From Ectobius pallidus (taxonomy: Eukaryota > Arthropoda > Insecta > Blattodea > Ectobiidae), in the NCBI GenBank assembly GCA_964059195.1, contig CAXKWD010000005.1:143989686-144053685 (forward strand): a DNA stretch of 64,000 nt, written 5' to 3'. Position numbers and translations under genes: made by a program. Shown here piece after piece: positions 22,626 through 33,790 of this stretch. The first letter of the stretch is position 1, and each line of letters opens with the position of its first letter. Under the pieces are notes generated by a model that saw only the letters and a program-made list of their open reading frames with translations, was not told where the DNA came from and searched no databases.

Positions 22626-23475
22626 TGAGTGTGTGTGTATCTGTTTGTAAGTATGTGTGCTCTTTATGTAGAGAGAGCCCAGTGAAGACGAGAAAGAGAG
22701 CACGAACGAAGGCACATAACTTTTCTGGTCACTTAATCAAAGACCATCATAACATAAGTTAATACCCTCCATACATAACTTATTGCTAGATACTTGTAGA
22801 AGAAAGTTTTGAACGAAGAGCAGACAAAGAAATAACGACATTCGGATGTTAAATGAAGTTTTATTATACCATAGATTAGAGAAGGCAATATTATATCACT
22901 TAGTAAGGGCGCCAGCACTGATAAATCCGGTACAGGCTGTAAAGTTAGAGAGCAATATACGTCTGTGAGGATACATTGCGGCGTCTATTGGGTCAAGTCT
23001 GCGTCTTGAAGGAACATCACATGCCGCCATGCTTCGTCGCTCTCTTTAATGTAGCAGAAAGTTTCTGTTTCCGGGGTAAGGGCAATAGCAATCTTCTGAC
23101 ACGTGTGAAAAGCCCAGCTGAAATAACTGGAACATCTGATAATGTGACAACCTCAGAGTTCATGGAACACGTTTTAAACATATGAGTTTCTATCACTTAA
23201 TGCTTTTGTATAACTAAATTGTATTTATAACAATTAATTTCTTTATCATTTAATGTATCTAAAAATTCTTTCATATTATTTAGTGTTTCATTTTAATGTA
23301 TCTTCTCCTAACGACCATCAAGCTAATTATTGGCTTGGTTGGACATATTTCTTAAAAAATAATTATGAAAAAGCAAAAGGAAAAATGCACTCATTTCATG
23401 TGTTATGTTGTGTTCTTTTAATGTATTTTGTGTTACTTATTATGTCATATTGTAACAATTAATGTAAGTTACTAT
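22626..23475. other. No gene seen
   Basis: AT-rich sequence with short ORFs only and no recognised motifs. Its right part may be the body of the LINE tail that follows. Confidence 0.4.
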
Positions 23476-23479
23476 TAGT

Positions 23480-23537
23480 CCCAGGTGAAGTGGAAGAAAA
23501 GACCTTACGGTCTTAACTTTCTCCAGGTTAAATAAAC

Positions 23538-23570
<33 letters not shown>
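23480..23570 (+). mobile_element. LINE 3' tail with (ATT)n end
   Basis: The module gtggaagaaaagaccttacg, gtcttaactttctccaggtt, AAATAAAC is followed by (TTA)n at 23539-23570. It matches the tails at 7080 and 13000. Confidence 0.55.
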
Positions 23571-23874
23571 CAAAGTGTTTCATACAAAATTCAAAAACTA
23601 ATTTAAAGAATGGGGGAAATGAAAACAATACATATATCACGTGTTACACAGGGTGTCCATAAAAGAACTCCGGGGTTTTGAAGTCAAATATTTTAATTAA
23701 ATAAAAAATTAAGGATATTGTTTTATATATAGTTTAAAAGAAAATAATGTGATTAAAAAAAAAAAAACAATTTAGTGCAATATATGCCCTATTTGTGGCA
23801 CGCCATACATCCAAGCGGCAATCGACCTCTTGCCACGTTCTGGCCATAACATTGGGATGATGGTTGCCACGGAA

Positions 23875-24090
23875 GCGATAGTTTACGTTTTGAATCTTCA
23901 CTATATTAACAAAGTTCTAAGCGATGGTTTACGTATTGAATCTTATCTATATAAAGGGTTCTAAACGCTGGTTTATGAACTGAATCTTCTCTCCATAAAC
24001 AAGGTTCTAAGCGATTGTTTACGTACTGAATCTTCTCTATAAGGTTCTAAGCGATGGTTTACGTACTGATTCTTCTCTAAAACAAGGTTC
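23875..24090. repeat. Five-copy tandem repeat, period about 40-46 bp
   Basis: Units begin gcgatagttt, gcgatggttt, acgctggttt, gcgattgttt and gcgatggttt at about 23875, 23921, 23965, 24011 and 24051. Each contains acgtactgaatcttctct and ends aaggttctaa or similar. The array lies inside the fold-back element. Confidence 0.85.
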
Positions 24091-24239
24091 TTTACACTCA
24101 AAATAGTGAGATCCGGACTTTCAGGAGGCCAAGGAATAGGCCCTGCCCTTCCAACCCACTTTACTCCCTTATAGACTTCTTCTTTTGGGAACATGTAAAG
24201 AATCTTGTTTATGTGGAGAAGATTTAAGACATAAACCAT
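23973..24239 (-). pseudogene. Mariner-type transposase remnant
   Basis: The minus strand encodes WVGRAGPIPWPPESPDLTIL. This matches the WPPRSPDLTPLD block around the third catalytic acidic residue of mariner/Tc1-type transposases (DD34D/DD37D); the usual final D is not seen at its place. The rest of the 88-residue frame reads through tandem repeats and is not transposase. It is clearly inactive. Confidence 0.65.
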
Positions 24240-24727
24240 CTATGGCAAAGGATCATCGCTTCTGTTATAACCATCACCCCAGACATGCTAGCCAGGACGT
24301 GACAAGAGGTCAATTACCGCTTGGCAAAAATTGGGCACATAATAAAATGAACTAAATTGGAAAAAAAAAACATTACAATATTACCTTCAAACCATGTACG
24401 GACATTATTCTTAATTTTTTATTTAAGTAACATTTTTAATTTCAAAACCCTGGAGTCCTTTTATGGATACCCTGTATTCGAATAATAATACCCTCAGATT
24501 CCCCATTGAATAATTTCTTATTTATGTGTGCATGTGTGTGTCTTTTCTGCTCTTTAGGCATAAGAAAGATACTGTTTATATGGTATTTTGAAAATATTTT
24601 AACCACTGGCACAAAATTACAAATTATTGCATGCCTATTTAACTTATGTGTTGCCCATTAATCACTATAAACTGGAAATCCAAATAACAGATTTCTACAA
24701 CGCTTGGTATGTAATTCTCCTATACGG

Positions 24728-25540
24728 AAAAGGAAATAAACCGGGTTTCAAAATGTAATTAGATTAAAATATGAAGGTATCTACTGTATATTAATATACT
24801 AGATTCTTATTATTAATGGATATTAAAACAAATAGGATTAGGAGAGCTTTAATCTTTGCTGTCTTAAAAACAATTTAAAAGTATATAATATACTAGCATG
24901 TTCCCGCGGCTTCGCCCGCGATAATTATTTCAAAAATTAAAAATTAAGAGCATAATAGTTAAATAATTATATTTATTAACACGTGAATTACATACCACGT
25001 TTAGATAGCGTAGCCTAGTAAAAGCGACCTCAGATTCGAGTTCCTTGGTCCAGAAAACCCCTGTATAGTGAGTTTCGTCCAAATAAAACAATGTTTGACC
25101 ATATTTAGGGCTTACAACATTCAAGCGATCGCGAAAGTTTTATTTGCAATGTATGACAAAAATAGCCAAAGCCAACTATAATTGTCAAACTTCCATTTAA
25201 TTTAATTCCAAACCCATCTGAAACCCACTGGCAACAATTTTTTTTTTTTTTTTTTTTTTTGTCAAAGGTTATTTGGACTGGATAATTCTGTGTAAAAAGG
25301 GGTAAGTATTCTCAAAAACATTTAATTTTTGGCATTTAAAATCAAAATTTTGCAAAATCCTTTCTTAATGAGCACCTACATTATGAAACGAAGGTACTGT
25401 CAAAATTCCAAGTCTCTACCTGTTATAGTTTAGGCTGTACGTTGATTCCTGTCAGTCAGGACAAAGCCTTTTATATATATATATATAGAGATGTTGATAA
25501 ATTTGATAATATGGAGAAACAATGTTGATAACTAGTGAGG
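24728..25540. repeat. Copy of a duplicated segment, occupied by a Helitron
   Basis: The flanks 24728-24892 and 25492-25540 match 31993-32215 almost base for base (aaggaaataaaccgggtttc, then gataactagtgaggtat). The 31993 copy lacks the intervening 599 bp. Confidence 0.85.
24893..25491 (-). mobile_element. Complete non-autonomous Helitron with an empty site elsewhere in the window
   Basis: On the minus strand it runs from TCTCTATATATATATA (25491 leftwards) through ggctttgtcctgactgacag to a hairpin (CGCGGGCGAAGCCGCGGG) and CATGCTAG at 24893. The bordering bases are A 24892 and T 25492. The duplicate segment near 32160 lacks the insert, giving the exact boundaries and A/T target expected for Helitrons. 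Its two halves link the family with the hairpin seen at 4733 to the family with the 5' end seen at 19771. A T-tract lies at 25240-25260. Confidence 0.85.
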
Positions 25541-27772
25541 TATCCGACTAATCGTCGTGGATTCATATTGGGGAGATCCAGGGTTCAAATACTTCTTCCA
25601 GCTATTATTTCTATTATTTATTCAATGCCTCCATTACCCTGTTAAAGTTTGTGGTATTTCCTCTCCCCAGTTTGGCGAAAGTGGTGCCCCTTTATATGAT
25701 TGTCAGGTCAGAAGGTCTGACCTCCAAAACAAAAGACTTTGATACTAGTCGTGTGCTTTTTTTTAAGTTTTTCCACCGAGTTCTCAAAGGAGAATGCTGG
25801 ATTGGAGTTTAATAAATACCTACAACATATGTTGAATGTTCCATGTCTATTCGTGTTTGTGCTTTTTAAAGAGGAAGTCCTGGCTTGTGTTAGGCATACG
25901 CTCGGGAATCTTCTATGTTCTGTTTTTATTCCTCCATTATATGCATCGGCTTACTTTTCCCATGAAAGTAGAGGAAAAATAGTAAAAGATTTTTTTAATC
26001 AGTGTTAATAGCACAGAAAATTCGTCTAGCAAAGCTCAGCTTTCATACCTCGTAGTTGCAAACCTCAGAGATCAACATCTTATTCCAATACTCTAAAAGC
26101 GCTCTCAGTAACTAAGCAAATGTTCAGACAAAATCGGTAACTGAACCAGCAACCACTTTCACGTGGGATGTAATTTAATTCACCATGGAAGTGATTAAAC
26201 ACTTAAGCAATTAAACCAGAGCTTAGGTAACAGAGTTGCTTAGCTTCTCAAATTCTCACCGAAAGCGATGGTATAAAAGTTGCTCGCTCGAACTAAGTAA
26301 TCTATTCAGGTAACGTAATCAATGACAAACAGAAGGATGAAGATTCTGTCTACTTCCAAAGAATCTACCCAGGTGGAATTCCATTAAAATACCAGCCAAA
26401 GCGCGTTTCGAAAATCATGTTGCATAAAGAAAGTTTGAGTTCCTTTCATTACACTGTCGGCAAAGTTTCGAAATATTTCCCCAAGTATGCCATTCAGGGG
26501 TTATTCAAACCGTGCGGAGCCTTAGAAAGCACAACTACGATATGTAACTTAGTAAGTCGGTCGATGAAGTATTTTCTACATTAGAAGCTCTACAAATTCT
26601 AGCAACGTTGATCTTTAGTAGATTCTAACTTTCGGAAACAGCATCTACAGTTAACAGATGTACTAAATGTATCATTTTCATTCCTAGCATAGATCATCTT
26701 CCGTGTATACTAGATCGTGTTTTTCTGCTGGTCTTTTCATCTTTTTAACGAACCATCGATTTTTTAATTTGTCCAAAAATAAGTAACAAAAAAGTGATAT
26801 AAACGAAATAATGCATTGATGTAAGACTCCTATGTCAAACAAAGTATTTCAAAATATGTTTATTCTTAACGACAAAAACAGAAATCACTGCTACAGACTT
26901 ATTTCAATTATTGTTTTCAATTTTCACAAAATAATATATTGTGTTTTTGTCATAAACTATTGCATTTATGAGATAGTAATTAAGACAACCTCGAGCCATT
27001 AGCTCAGCTAAATAAAATAATAATAAAAATAAATCGTAATAAAACAAACTGTATACCAAACGCATCCTTTTATAAAGAATTTAATGTGTTCAATATAAAT
27101 CACTTATTATACACATTTATTATTGATATACTGACACAAAAATCAAAACAAACTTATATCAAAGGATCAAAGTTATAGAACAAAACTCTATCCTATTTCA
27201 ATACCGTTCATACAGCCGAAATGTCATAATGAAGTAGGATTAAGACACAGTAGAAAGTATGGTCCAAAAATGATAGGCCCTATACTATATAATGATTTTG
27301 TAAAAGAATATCCTCATTGACATTGCTGAACACAACAAAATTTAAAAAGTAGCGGCACATGAATTGGTATCCAAAATAGGAATGGTAGCTTAATAATTTT
27401 CATAGTTAATAGTTAATAGCTTAATAGGTAATAAATATTTATAAAGCGTTAAATTTGAGTTTGTCTTTACGGTTTCTTCTTTATCGAATTTTAATTTCTA
27501 CACTTACAAGGTATCTGAAATCTTGTATGTTCTAGTGGATTTAATTGTTAATTCCTTAGATTTAGTTTTATAATTTTTCAAATTCTTTATTTTGTAACTT
27601 TCTGGCAACTCTCGAGCTCAAGAAGTTTGCTTTTTCGATACTGAAATAGCATGCACATTCTACAATATAAAGTTAAACAAATATCCTGGTAAAAAATCAA
27701 TTCATAAAGTAATTAAGAAAACTTTAAAATCTTCTTTTTACTCTTAGTTTAAACAGCCCCGTTGCATAGACG
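25541..27772. other. Long stretch, no gene recognised
   Basis: AT-rich. The ORF at 25739-26008 (89 codons) has no recognisable domain. The segment 26020-26660 is less AT-rich but shows no splice-bounded frame. The segment 27500-27660 has a diverged copy at 28140-28280 that flanks the SINE-like unit between them. Confidence 0.4.
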
Positions 27773-28140
27773 TAGGGCCTTACAGTTCCGCGACCTGTCG
27801 GGAAAAGGATTACCTTTGGATCACAGACATACTTTTTGACCAGACAATGACATGGAGGGCCTCCCAGGACGAGAGGTCAGCCCAATGCGGGGGTCACCTC
27901 CGAGAAAACACGAACATATAGGACATGACACGCCATTAACACTGTGGACAAGGCGGGGATGGGATGAAGATGGTAATGACGGCCAGATGATATCTGGAGA
28001 CCACAAGGGCCCGACGTTCATCACACAGGTGCTAAAAAAATCCCGGAAACCCCCCACTTAGGTAACTTGTCCCGACCAGGAATCGAAGTCTGGCCCGGTG
28101 CGTGAGGGCGAATGAACGCGTCCCCTACGGCCACAGCGGT
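27773..28140 (-). mobile_element. Long SINE-like repeat family B, minus orientation
   Basis: The complement begins gtccaccgctgtggccgtag, with a box-B-like segment (cgattcctggtcgggac). It continues through gtggtctccagatatcatct. The same family is in plus orientation at 28285-28720 and partial at 61120-61400. Its GC content is above the surroundings, so ORFs on both strands are incidental. Confidence 0.65.
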
Positions 28141-28284
28141 GGACCTGTATCCTAGTGTATTATATTAATTAATAACTTATATTTAGTTGTTTTTTTAATT
28201 CTTTGTTGTTTTGTAAGTTTCTGGCTTAAGGCCACTCTAGAGCTCGAGCACTTTATTTTTTCTAGAGTGAAATTGCATGCGTAT

Positions 28285-28720
28285 TTCCACTGCTGTGGCG
28301 TAGGGGATGTGTTCGCTCTCCTCGCTCAGGGGCTTGTGTTTGTTTCCTGGTCGGGACAAGTTTCTTAGGTAGAGTTTTTCCGGTTTTTTTTTTTCTCTCC
28401 TGTGAGAGAAATGTTGAGAAACTTTAGGCTTTTCTGATCCCCGGATATCATCTGGCCGTCATTAGTTGGCCATCCCATGGACGGATGGCCGTCCCATCCA
28501 CGCCTCTTTCGAAATGAGGTTGTGTGTGACTGGTGTTTATCGTGTATTGTCTCGAAGGTGGCCACGGCATTGGGGTGATCACTCGGCCCTCCATGCCCTT
28601 GTCCGGTTAAAAATAGTTTATGTGATCCACAGAAACGCCCTCCTCCGATGGATCGCGGTCCTCTATGGCCCGGGCGGCGCGGGGCGCGTAAATTTGCCTG
28701 CAAGAGGATCGTAAAGCTCA
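28285..28720 (+). mobile_element. Long SINE-like repeat family B, plus orientation
   Basis: It begins ccactgctgtggcgtagggg, then tttcctggtcgggacaag, gatatcatctggccgtc, gtggccacggcattgggg, and ends near cgggcggcgcggggcgcgta. It is inverted relative to the copy at 27773. ORFs here are shadows. Confidence 0.65.
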
Positions 28721-29302
28721 GGGAAAGAAGAAGTAAACTTTACTAGCAATTGGAATGTATGTCAATAACTGACAAATTATTATTATTATGTAATTATTAA
28801 TTACGTATTGCATAGGCTACTCTGAAACGTACTGTGCATCTTCTACCACAAAGTAATTAACATGCAAACAAGGAGTTTATACTCCACACAAAGAGTGTAA
28901 CTAATATAATAACTCACATAGGTAAACCAACCACACCACAGCAAATTTTGTGCTTTATATTTATTATTCTTTTGTCACACAGCAGAGTCCTCTGTTGTAA
29001 TCCCTTTATCCAAGGACAGCGAATAATCAAGGAAAGGTCACCGTAACAAATTGTGTAGTCACTATGCATTTTATAGCTAATTCGGCAAAGTTGGGCTCGG
29101 AGTGCGAAAGTGCTACTTGAATTATACATTATGTGTGTGCATGAATTGTGATATAGCATGCAGTGAACTGTGTGTTAATGTACTTGTTTAGATGTACATA
29201 AAAGAAGTAAGGTGATATACAATGTCAGTGTCTTCTAAGAACTCCATAATCTTTGAGCACGTGAGTGTTTCGAAATAGCAGTAAAATAGATGAAAAGCAA
29301 AA
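28721..29302. other. No gene seen
   Basis: AT-rich, with short ORFs only and no recognisable element end. Confidence 0.4.
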
Positions 29303-29355
29303 TTTTACTAAAAGAATTAATTATTTATTTGAAAAAGGTTATCACTCCTTATGCT

Positions 29356-29391
<36 letters not shown>

Positions 29392-29444
29392 AGCATAAGG
29401 AGTGATAACCTTTTTCAAATAAATAATTAATTCTTTTAGTAAAA
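29303..29444. repeat. Perfect 142-bp palindrome with (TA)n core
   Basis: The arm starting ttttactaaaagaattaatt at 29303 is complemented exactly by the arm ending at 29444, with the axis at about 29373.5 inside an alternating TA tract (29359-29389). The arms are 71 bp and no mismatch was seen. It could extrude as a cruciform, and it may also be a short fold-back element. Confidence 0.9.
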
Positions 29445-29869
29445 GGAAGAAAAACAAACCTTAAAAACACCATGGTAAATTTTGTGGAAACAATCACAAA
29501 TTATTAGGTATATTACTAGTATTATAGGCATATAGTTAAAAATCTATTAAAACTGTTCACACTTGAAACAACCTTTTTTCAAATAAATACTTTCCCCATT
29601 TGAACCAATATGAAATTCATCAAATTTAATCATGTTTGTTAAGAAAAAGTTATGTACACATTCAAATCGCATCTTCAGAAATTAACTCAAAATTGTGTTC
29701 TCGTAAACTTCAAGAGATACGTAATATGATGGCATTTTCATACGCGCAGAGGGGTTAAGTGCGAGTCAGCCACCATGCTTTTTCTTACAGCGAAAATACC
29801 AGAGAATTCCAAATGTAGCTGGTGGAAGTTCAGGTAATAAGGACCTTCCACGCCGAACTTCGAAGGTTT

Positions 29870-30780
29870 TATAGGTTGGGCTATACGTGCTTTCATGCTT
29901 CCAACTATTGCAATACAGTAGAGTGGCACGATGCCGTCGTGTATGCATGTTTATGGGTGTCTGATCCCTACATTATCCTACATCTAATACCCATAATCTT
30001 CACGATACATACATTCCATACCTGCCCTTTCATTCGAATTTTCAAAATTTCAAAATAATCCCTTTTTTTAATAATAATAAAATCAGGTAAACTTAGGCCT
30101 ATATAACACAGTACCAGAATGCTTTGGTTTAATCAGTGATAATTTCAATTATGATATGCAGAAAAGAAGTAATTTTTGTAAACTATCTCCGAGTTAAGCT
30201 TCAGATCGATTCATTAAGCAGGGCTTGCGGAAGAACAAAGGTATAAAGTTTGGTATTTAATCTTAATTCATACTCGTAGACGCTGATCTAAGAAATCCTT
30301 AAAATATGTGAACATTTCACAAAATGTACTGGCAGAGAACTCCACTTATTGTACGTAGGCTAATCATTTCACAGTAATATACCTTCTGTATATAACAATA
30401 TCCATGTTATACTTATTTCGACTTGATCAATGAAATAAAAACAAATCTGACTTCATTAGAGTCAAGGCTCTAATGATTAGAAACGCAGCATTGTAGTACA
30501 GTCATGGTTTCCCATTTAAAAAGCATGTGACTTTTAATTAGTCGTTACTCCGGTACCGGTCAACCGATTCGGTCCAAAATAAATAGGCTTCTTACCATGG
30601 ATGTTATAAATGTGTATACCGAGTTTCATGACAATCCAATAAAGCGTGTTTTAGTTATCGCGCGTACAGACACATGGACGGAGGGATAGACAGACGGACA
30701 GACAGTTTCCCGTCCCCCACACAATTTCATCAAGTACCATTCTGGCACTTAATAAGTGCCACGACTTATGCTCCATCCCT
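29870..30780. mobile_element. Remnant of a mariner-like element, interrupted by repeat family A
   Basis: Bases 29880-30060 match 48660-48840 of the intact relative at 48312-48894 (tacattccatacc, ctttcattcg). The right end gacttatgctccatccctcg/TA (to about 30785) matches its terminal repeat. A 690-bp family A copy separates the two. I could not find the left end. Confidence 0.55.
30063..30752 (-). repeat. Interspersed repeat family A, copy 2 (minus)
   Basis: The complement contains gggggacgggaaactgtctg, ataactaaaacacgc, attgtcatgaaactcggtat and ttgaccggtaccggagtaac. It then runs to ccgcaagccctgcttaatga and agtttacctgatttt, the same module order as at 22130 and 43300. It lies inside the mariner-like remnant. 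Confidence 0.75.
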
Positions 30781-31529
30781 CGTATAAACTAAAAACAGTT
30801 AAACAATTTGTACAAAAGAAATTTATTATAGGCAAAGGCAAAAAGTTATAAGATTTGATTATTAATATTAAGTAACTCTTTTATTTATTTTTCATTTAAG
30901 TTCAGTGGATTCTATATTTTGTAAAATCAGGATTCTCAGCAAAAAGAATAGTCTGTTATAAAGTTACAAACCATAATTTAGAGTCTATCGTAATTGTCCT
31001 GTAGTAGTCCTTGCATTTTGTTTGGTGTTGATTCTTGTATTTTGATAAGGTGTGAAGGAAATGGGTATCATGTGGTGCTTCACCGGCTTACTGGTAGCCT
31101 ATATGGGATAAGGTTTAATTTACAACAGAACTTTCTTAGCTCTGTGAAGTGGGGAAGTATTGATCTGTGAGGTAAAGAGAGAAAAGTCACGCTGAAATTG
31201 AGTAGGTAGAAAGGAAGAGGCACCAAGGGAACTGATCTCAATGGACATACAGATGGATGTGGCCTCTAGAGGAAGCTACTGTATCAGCCGCCTTGAGGAA
31301 CGCTAATACAAATATAAAAGCCTCTATAAGGAACGTGAGACAAACAGTTCTTCCTCAGGCAATAAATCGATTCGGCACATCACGAACACGTAAACTAAAT
31401 GTGGAAACATAAATATTGCACGAAAATGACCTGAAGATTAATGTCAGGTCACCGAATAAGCTCACACAAATGACAATCCGTATTAAGGCCCGTCGATTCG
31501 ACGCCCTATACCAACCAACATGATCAATT

Positions 31530-31800
31530 TCTTCGACTCAAATCAGGAAATGCCTGTTTTTATGCAGTTCACAAACTCTTATCTTCTCGTCGTCTGTCCA
31601 GAAAAATAAAAATAAAAATTGATAAGATAATTATCCTGCCGGTTGTATTATATGGATGTGAGACATGGTCGCGGGAAGAACATAATCCGAGTGTTCGAAA
31701 ACAGATTGCTTAGGAAATTATTTGGGCCTAAGAGAGATGAAAATGGGGACTGGAGAAAATTGCATAACGACGAGCTTCATAAATTGTACCCCCTTTATAT
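31530..31800 (+). mobile_element. LINE reverse-transcriptase fragment
   Basis: With a frameshift after the first part, the plus strand gives LPVVLYGCETWS and then VFENRLLRKLFGPKRDEN and WRKLHNDELHKLYP. It is the same LINE family as 21480-22085, and here the two blocks are nearly adjacent. Confidence 0.75.
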
Positions 31801-31984
31801 GATTTTAATGGCAAACCTATCTGATAAAAATTTCCCTACTCTGACTCCGCTATATGATTCATTTAGACACATTTTCATCAGGGTAACTACCTTCTTTGGT
31901 ATCCCAAACTCAATGAGGATATTGTACAATTTTTCTCGCCTACCTGAATCATATGTTTTTAAAAAATATATGTATAGCTGGTGA

Positions 31985-32215
31985 GCAGACTTTATAAGGA
32001 AATAAACCGGGTTTCAAAAGGTAATTAGATTAAAATATTAAGGTATCTACTGTATATTAATATACTAGATTTTTAAAAGTACTGGATGTTAAAACATATA
32101 GGATTATGATATATTTAATCTTTGCTGTCTTACAAACAATTTAAAAGTATATAATAATTATATGTTGATAAATTTGATAATATGGTGAAATAATGTTGAT
32201 AACTAGTGAGGTATT
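31985..32215. repeat. Copy of a duplicated segment, empty of Helitron
   Basis: It matches 24728-24892 joined to 25492-25540. At about 32160 it reads through without the 599-bp Helitron, so it represents the pre-insertion state or a separate copy of the same repeat. Confidence 0.85.
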
Positions 32216-32219
32216 ATAA

Positions 32220-32505
32220 TAATTCTTTCCATTCTCCAAATCATAACATTGAGTTTATGGATCTATCCTCACCTGCCTTAATTAATTCTTCTGGAATTTG
32301 GTCAACGCCTGGAATTTTTTTTTAGTTTACCTATAGCTGTTTCTACTTCTGTTAGAGTCGGTTCAGCAACCAACGGCTCTTATGTGAATATTTCACTTTC
32401 TACACTTTGGACACCTTCATGTGCAATTAATAATTGATTAAAGACATTTTTCCACCCATTCAAAATATTATTCAATATTCCTTTTAAAAAGATGCAAAAT
32501 CATCA
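32220..32505 (-). mobile_element. LINE reverse-transcriptase N-terminal fragment, minus strand
   Basis: The complement encodes, with stops and a frameshift, ILNGWKNVFNQLLIAHEGVQ and EPLVAEPTLTEVETAIGKLK, then a decayed PGVDQIPEELIKAG-like block. This is the finger region of an insect non-LTR reverse transcriptase. It ends about 90 bp upstream of the receptor exon at 32593. Confidence 0.65.
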
Positions 32506-32592
32506 AATGTCTTGTCTTATTTAATACTATGTCTATTACATTGTATAATATGCCAAATTATTAATAATTTTATTATTATTATTATTCTACAG

Positions 32593-32714
32593 GTGGCGAA
32601 GCTGTTCTCGTACGTGTGGGAGATGGGTTTCTTTTTGTGCAAGCTAGTGCATTATCTGCAGAACGTGTCGGCAGTCTGTTCCGTGCTTACTCTAACAGCC
32701 ATGAGTATAGAGAG
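32593..32714 (+). CDS. Neuropeptide-type GPCR, exon covering ECL1-TM3
   Basis: The acceptor ttctacag ends at 32592. The 122-nt exon ends AG|GTGAGT at 32714. It encodes 40 residues plus two bases, including FFLCKLVHYLQNVSAVCSVL and LTAMSIE. The Cys is the conserved TM3 residue that disulphide-bonds to ECL2, and the exon ends inside the E-R-Y (DRY) motif, whose Arg codon is completed by the next exon. Class A peptide receptors couple to G proteins at the plasma membrane. The motif set (LVHYLQNVS, ERYYAIVHPMKAKYICT) recalls insect trissin-type receptors, but that subtype is my recollection and needs a search. TM1-TM2 exons were not found upstream. Confidence 0.88.
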
Positions 32715-32754
32715 GTGAGTTTGCAGCTTTTATGAAATTATATTTACATCCTAC

Positions 32755-32960
32755 CCAACAGACACATTCTAGAACGCTTGCCTTCTATAGAGACCCTGGT
32801 TCGATCCCCGAGCGATCCCAGCTGGATTATGTGGAGGACAAGGTGACGTTAGGTTTCTCAGGGTTTTTACCTTGCTGACATTCAACCATCCATAGTGTCA
32901 ATTTCATCTCTCTAGGACAAGAATGGGGATGATGTAGTGGAAGTTAAGATGATCAAATAA
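32755..32960 (+). mobile_element. Degenerate tRNA-derived SINE
   Basis: A box-B-like segment (ggttcgatccccgag) is followed by a body (aggtgacgttaggtttctca). It lies about 45 bp after the receptor exon. Box A is decayed. Confidence 0.45.
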
Positions 32961-33339
32961 AATTCACTTCTTTCACAATTCTTCGGAAGTAAATGTTTAT
33001 TTTTTACGATGACTTTATGCTTTTCCAACTACATAGCTCAGGAGTATAAAAAATTATGTCGAATGTTAGTAGGCCTACTTTGAAAGAATAACCTTTTCAT
33101 ATTCATATTCTTAATTACCATTGTTATTTTTTTAATTTAATGATCTAAATCTTTTTCAGCTCCATATATGGAACTGAAGATGGCATATGATATGTCAAAA
33201 TGCATCTTACGAATATTTGACACATCAAGGCTCCATCTTAGGGGGAAAAAAAAAAGTTACTCACACCAGCTTCATAAAAGAGTGACTATTTTAAAGACTG
33301 TGACAACTTTGCTTTAATGTATTGGTATATGACTGTGTT

Positions 33340-33610
33340 GTATTTTACTTGTGAATGCTAAGGAGTAAACTGGACGCAGATAAGATAAGTTAAAGGTGTA
33401 ACGTTGTGTTTTTATCAAGATTTGAATATATTTTCAAAAACATTACATTGCCACCACCATGAGAGATTTAACACTTTCGATTCCTTATCAACAGGGGTCT
33501 ATTTAATAATCATATACAAATATTCCTAACTAGAATAGTATTTTCCACGTAATTGATACCAAAATTGGTTACAATGAATGTGTTTAGGATGATATGCAGC
33601 TTTCACTTTG
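33340..33610 (+). repeat. Dispersed repeat shared with 52590-52900
   Basis: gtctatttaataatcatat and the following attcctaactagaatagtat match 52815-52865 (attcttaactaaaagagtat). It is low-copy, diverged and of unknown class. Nothing coding was seen around it (32960-33700). Confidence 0.5.
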
Positions 33611-33699
33611 TGTTGCTAGTGTGGAGGACATCTATTTTTAATTAAATTAGTATAAAAAGGTTTTGTAGTCTTTTTATAATACTACACACAGCTCACTAA

Positions 33700-33790
33700 C
33701 TTCATGGCGCTAACATCCCAGAGGGGCAAGGCCTACCGCCCGACCGCTGCGTCATCTACCATAGGCAGACAGCAGGATAAATACAATATA
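33700..33790 (-). mobile_element. SINE 3' body fragment
   Basis: The complement reads gtctgcctatggtagatgac, gcagcggtcgggcggtaggc, matching the body at 51645-51715 of the SINE at 51413. No head is attached. Bases 33790-34740 show nothing else recognisable. Confidence 0.6.

Larger units (their letters stand above)
23649..24474. mobile_element. Fold-back Tc1/mariner-type element
   Basis: Ends CAGGGTGTCCATAAAAGAAC (23649) and CAGGGTATCCATAAAAGGAC (complement, ending 24474) are inverted repeats. Inside each, further sequence is inverted: gcggcaatcgacctcttgcc near 23815 against gacaagaggtcaattaccgc near 24300. A minus-strand transposase remnant lies between. The right flank is TA and the left flank is CA, so one copy of the TA target may have mutated. 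Confidence 0.7.

Noticed and set aside
23875..24090. Evenly spaced repeats that might suggest a CRISPR array
   Set aside because: The units are tandem without unique spacers, and they lie inside a eukaryotic transposon.
28365..28714. Overlapping ORFs of 112 and 82 codons on opposite strands
   Set aside because: They are by-products of a GC-rich SINE-like repeat and are not conserved between its copies.
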